Assembly (NCBI RefSeq): GCF_002150505.1 | Contig: NZ_MSSV01000005.1 | Location: 1 to 64,000, forward strand | Reading direction: 5' to 3' | DNA length: 64,000 nt | DNA from: Algoriphagus ratkowskyi | GTDB lineage: Bacteria > Bacteroidota > Bacteroidia > Cytophagales > Cyclobacteriaceae | Part shown: positions 62,490 to 64,000 of the stretch, one piece after another | Numbering within the stretch: position 1 is the stretch's first letter | Layout: every line of letters starts with the position of its first letter | Notes under the pieces: model-generated | What the model was told of the DNA's origin: nothing | What the model saw: only the letters and a program-made list of their open reading frames with translations | Database searches by the model: none | Position numbers and translations under genes: made by a program

Positions 62490-63839
62490 ATGGACGATCC
62501 CTATCCGAGTTACCATTTACTCGCTCAAATTAGCTCACCCTCGGTAAGCTATCTGATTTTAAATGGATTGCTTTTTATATTATTATTGTTAGGCTCTGCA
62601 CTAGTTTCTGGTTCAGAAGTTGCATTTTTTTCCCTATCAAATGAAGACCTAGGGAGAATCGAAGAGGAGAATACACCCCGCGGCAAAAAAGTTTTAGGCC
62701 TCGTTGAGTCGCCAAAAAAACTTCTCAGCACCATCCTCATATTGAATAACCTAATCAATATTGGAATAGTCACACTTACTACGTTTGTGGCCTGGTCAAT
62801 TTTTGGAGCAAATGCCACTGGAATTGTTATAATCTTAGTTCAGACGATAGGAATTACTTTTGCCATTGTATTCTTTGGAGAAATTGTACCAAAAGTCTAC
62901 GCCAACAAAGCAAAAGTCGAATTCAGCCTTATCATGGCACCTACTATCACTTTTTTCAGCACATTACTAAAACCTTTCTCACTATTCTTAATGGCTTTCA
63001 GTAATCTTCTAGAAAAGCGTATAGAAAAGAAAGGATACTCTCTTTCTGTAAATGAGCTTAATCAAGCCTTGGATTTAAGTACTGAAGACGCTCCAAATGA
63101 AGAACGCGAGATTCTTCGGGGTATCGTAAACTTCGGAACTCTTACTGTGAAGCAAGTCATGCAAAGTCGTATGGATATCACTGCGATAGATATGGAAATG
63201 GATTTTCACGAGTTGATGGATAAAATCAATAAAAGTGGCTACTCCAGAATTCCTGTATATGCAGAGACTATTGACAGCATTCAAGGCATATTGTATATTA
63301 AAGATCTTCTACCATTCATAGAGCGGGATGAAGATTTCGCATGGAATGAATTAATCCGAAAAAGTTTTTTTGTCCCTGAAAACAAAAAAGTAGACACCTT
63401 ATTAAAAGACTTCCAGCTAAAACGCGTACACATGGCGATCGTAGTGGATGAGTACGGAGGTACTTCAGGATTGGTCACATTGGAGGATTTAATCGAAGAG
63501 ATCATCGGCGAGATCAACGACGAGTTTGATGATCACGATGATATTTTCTTTCAGGAAATTGATCCCTCCACATTTATTTTTGAAGGTAAAGTCTCTTTGA
63601 ATGATTTCTGCAAAAAGCTAGAATTAGACTCTCAGTTATTTGAAGATGTGAAAGGAGAAAGCGAATCTCTAGGAGGCCTGCTACTAGAGCTCAATACCAA
63701 ATTTCCTAAGAACGGCACAAAAATTATGTTTCAAGATTTCGTATTTACTATTCTAGCTGTGGACGCTCGTAGGATCAAAAAAGTTAAAGTTCACATATAC
63801 TCTTTGGATAAGGATGCGCTAGGTCCTCATACGGATTGA
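62490..63839 (+). CDS. gldE: Gliding-motility protein GldE (CNNM/CBS family)
   Basis: The 449-residue product has the CNNM (DUF21) membrane domain with about four helices (about 20-195, LISGSEVAFFSLSN-like SALVSGSEVAFFSLS), paired CBS domains (about 220-345; VKQVMQSRMDITAID, HMAIVVDEYGGTSGLVTLEDLIEEIIGEINDEFDDHDD) and a transporter-associated CorC-like C-terminal domain. In Bacteroidota this gene follows ssb and precedes gldD, and is needed for gliding or protein export with the Gld proteins; gldD would lie beyond the window. Other CorC/HlyC members act in ion efflux, so the GldE name rests on synteny. Confidence 0.88.
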   Translation: MDDPYPSYHLLAQISSPSVSYLILNGLLFILLLLGSALVSGSEVAFFSLSNEDLGRIEEENTPRGKKVLGLVESPKKLLSTILILNNLINIGIVTLTTFVAWSIFGANATGIVIILVQTIGITFAIVFFGEIVPKVYANKAKVEFSLIMAPTITFFSTLLKPFSLFLMAFSNLLEKRIEKKGYSLSVNELNQALDLSTEDAPNEEREILRGIVNFGTLTVKQVMQSRMDITAIDMEMDFHELMDKINKSGYSRIPVYAETIDSIQGILYIKDLLPFIERDEDFAWNELIRKSFFVPENKKVDTLLKDFQLKRVHMAIVVDEYGGTSGLVTLEDLIEEIIGEINDEFDDHDDIFFQEIDPSTFIFEGKVSLNDFCKKLELDSQLFEDVKGESESLGGLLLELNTKFPKNGTKIMFQDFVFTILAVDARRIKKVKVHIYSLDKDALGPHTD

Positions 63840-64000
63840 AACTAAGTAGAATTATTTTCTATTTAATTTTTAGTAATTTTCAGAATAATATTCTTCTCCT
63901 TAGATTTTAAGTAACATATAAAAGAGGAATGACTAGAATTCACGAAAAAAAATAATTTTTTTTTAAAAATAATTTTCCCTAATCCGAAAATTACAAAAAC

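Noticed and set aside
1-64000. tRNA, rRNA, CRISPR arrays, transposases or prophage genes
   Set aside because: None was recognised on reading both strands; the repeats found are short intergenic elements without transposase frames.

Overview
The window looks like a chromosome segment of a Bacteroidota bacterium, most likely order Cytophagales (Cyclobacteriaceae, Algoriphagus-like; the genus is inference). The evidence is: AT-rich spacers; many lipoproteins with SPII signals; TAnnTTTG-type promoter boxes; a DUF4221-type lipoprotein; the mutY-ssb-gldE gene order with HU and RNase G beside it (gliding-motility locus); and secreted glycoside hydrolases, a sulfatase and peptidases. I saw no tRNA, rRNA, CRISPR array or transposase.

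Layout. 1-1725: a propeller protein flanked by two attC-like imperfect palindromes, resembling a gene cassette. 1881-3170: secreted BNR/sialidase-like protein. 4081-7514: glutamate dehydrogenase (-) and an M28 peptidase lipoprotein. 7558-7850: decayed GH43 gene. 8211-12080: a compact kaiC-kaiB-kaiB-PAS histidine kinase-response regulator locus, lying between the decayed GH43 copy and an intact relative. 12417-18840: two GH43 enzymes, a GH2 enzyme and a lipoprotein mutarotase (plant-type glycan use). 19451-26340: four overlapping genes (two PAS histidine kinases, a receiver, a receiver-PAS-DHp protein). 26486-34832: PAP2 phosphatase, class A beta-lactamase lipoprotein, esterase, TIM-barrel isomerase, M28 peptidase, serine hydrolase, sulfatase. 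34858-36167: NadR-like kinase and PnuC transporter. 36326-39142: uvrA. 39353-41443: MNT/HEPN toxin-antitoxin pair plus two unknown genes. 41769-43486: rhodanese and MBL-rhodanese sulfur genes. 43812-50816: two M14 peptidases, a GT35-like enzyme and a VOC protein. 50944-53058: recQ. 53505-56018: YceI-porin-YceI. 56531-57661: DUF4221 protein. 57778-63839: conserved rng, tiny bS22/mS38-like gene, TPR, HU, mutY, ssb, gldE.

The most notable items are: (1) the Kai clock-like locus with two unequal KaiB proteins, a Ser-Ser phosphosite in KaiC and no KaiA; (2) a dispersed repeat of about 150 bp, in four intergenic copies, one of them between kaiC and kaiB; (3) the attC-like cassette at the window start; (4) a GT35-type enzyme whose PLP lysine position is Thr; (5) several gene remnants (GH43, a small lipoprotein, an M14 3' end) showing ongoing gene decay. 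All calls come from reading the sequence without database searches.
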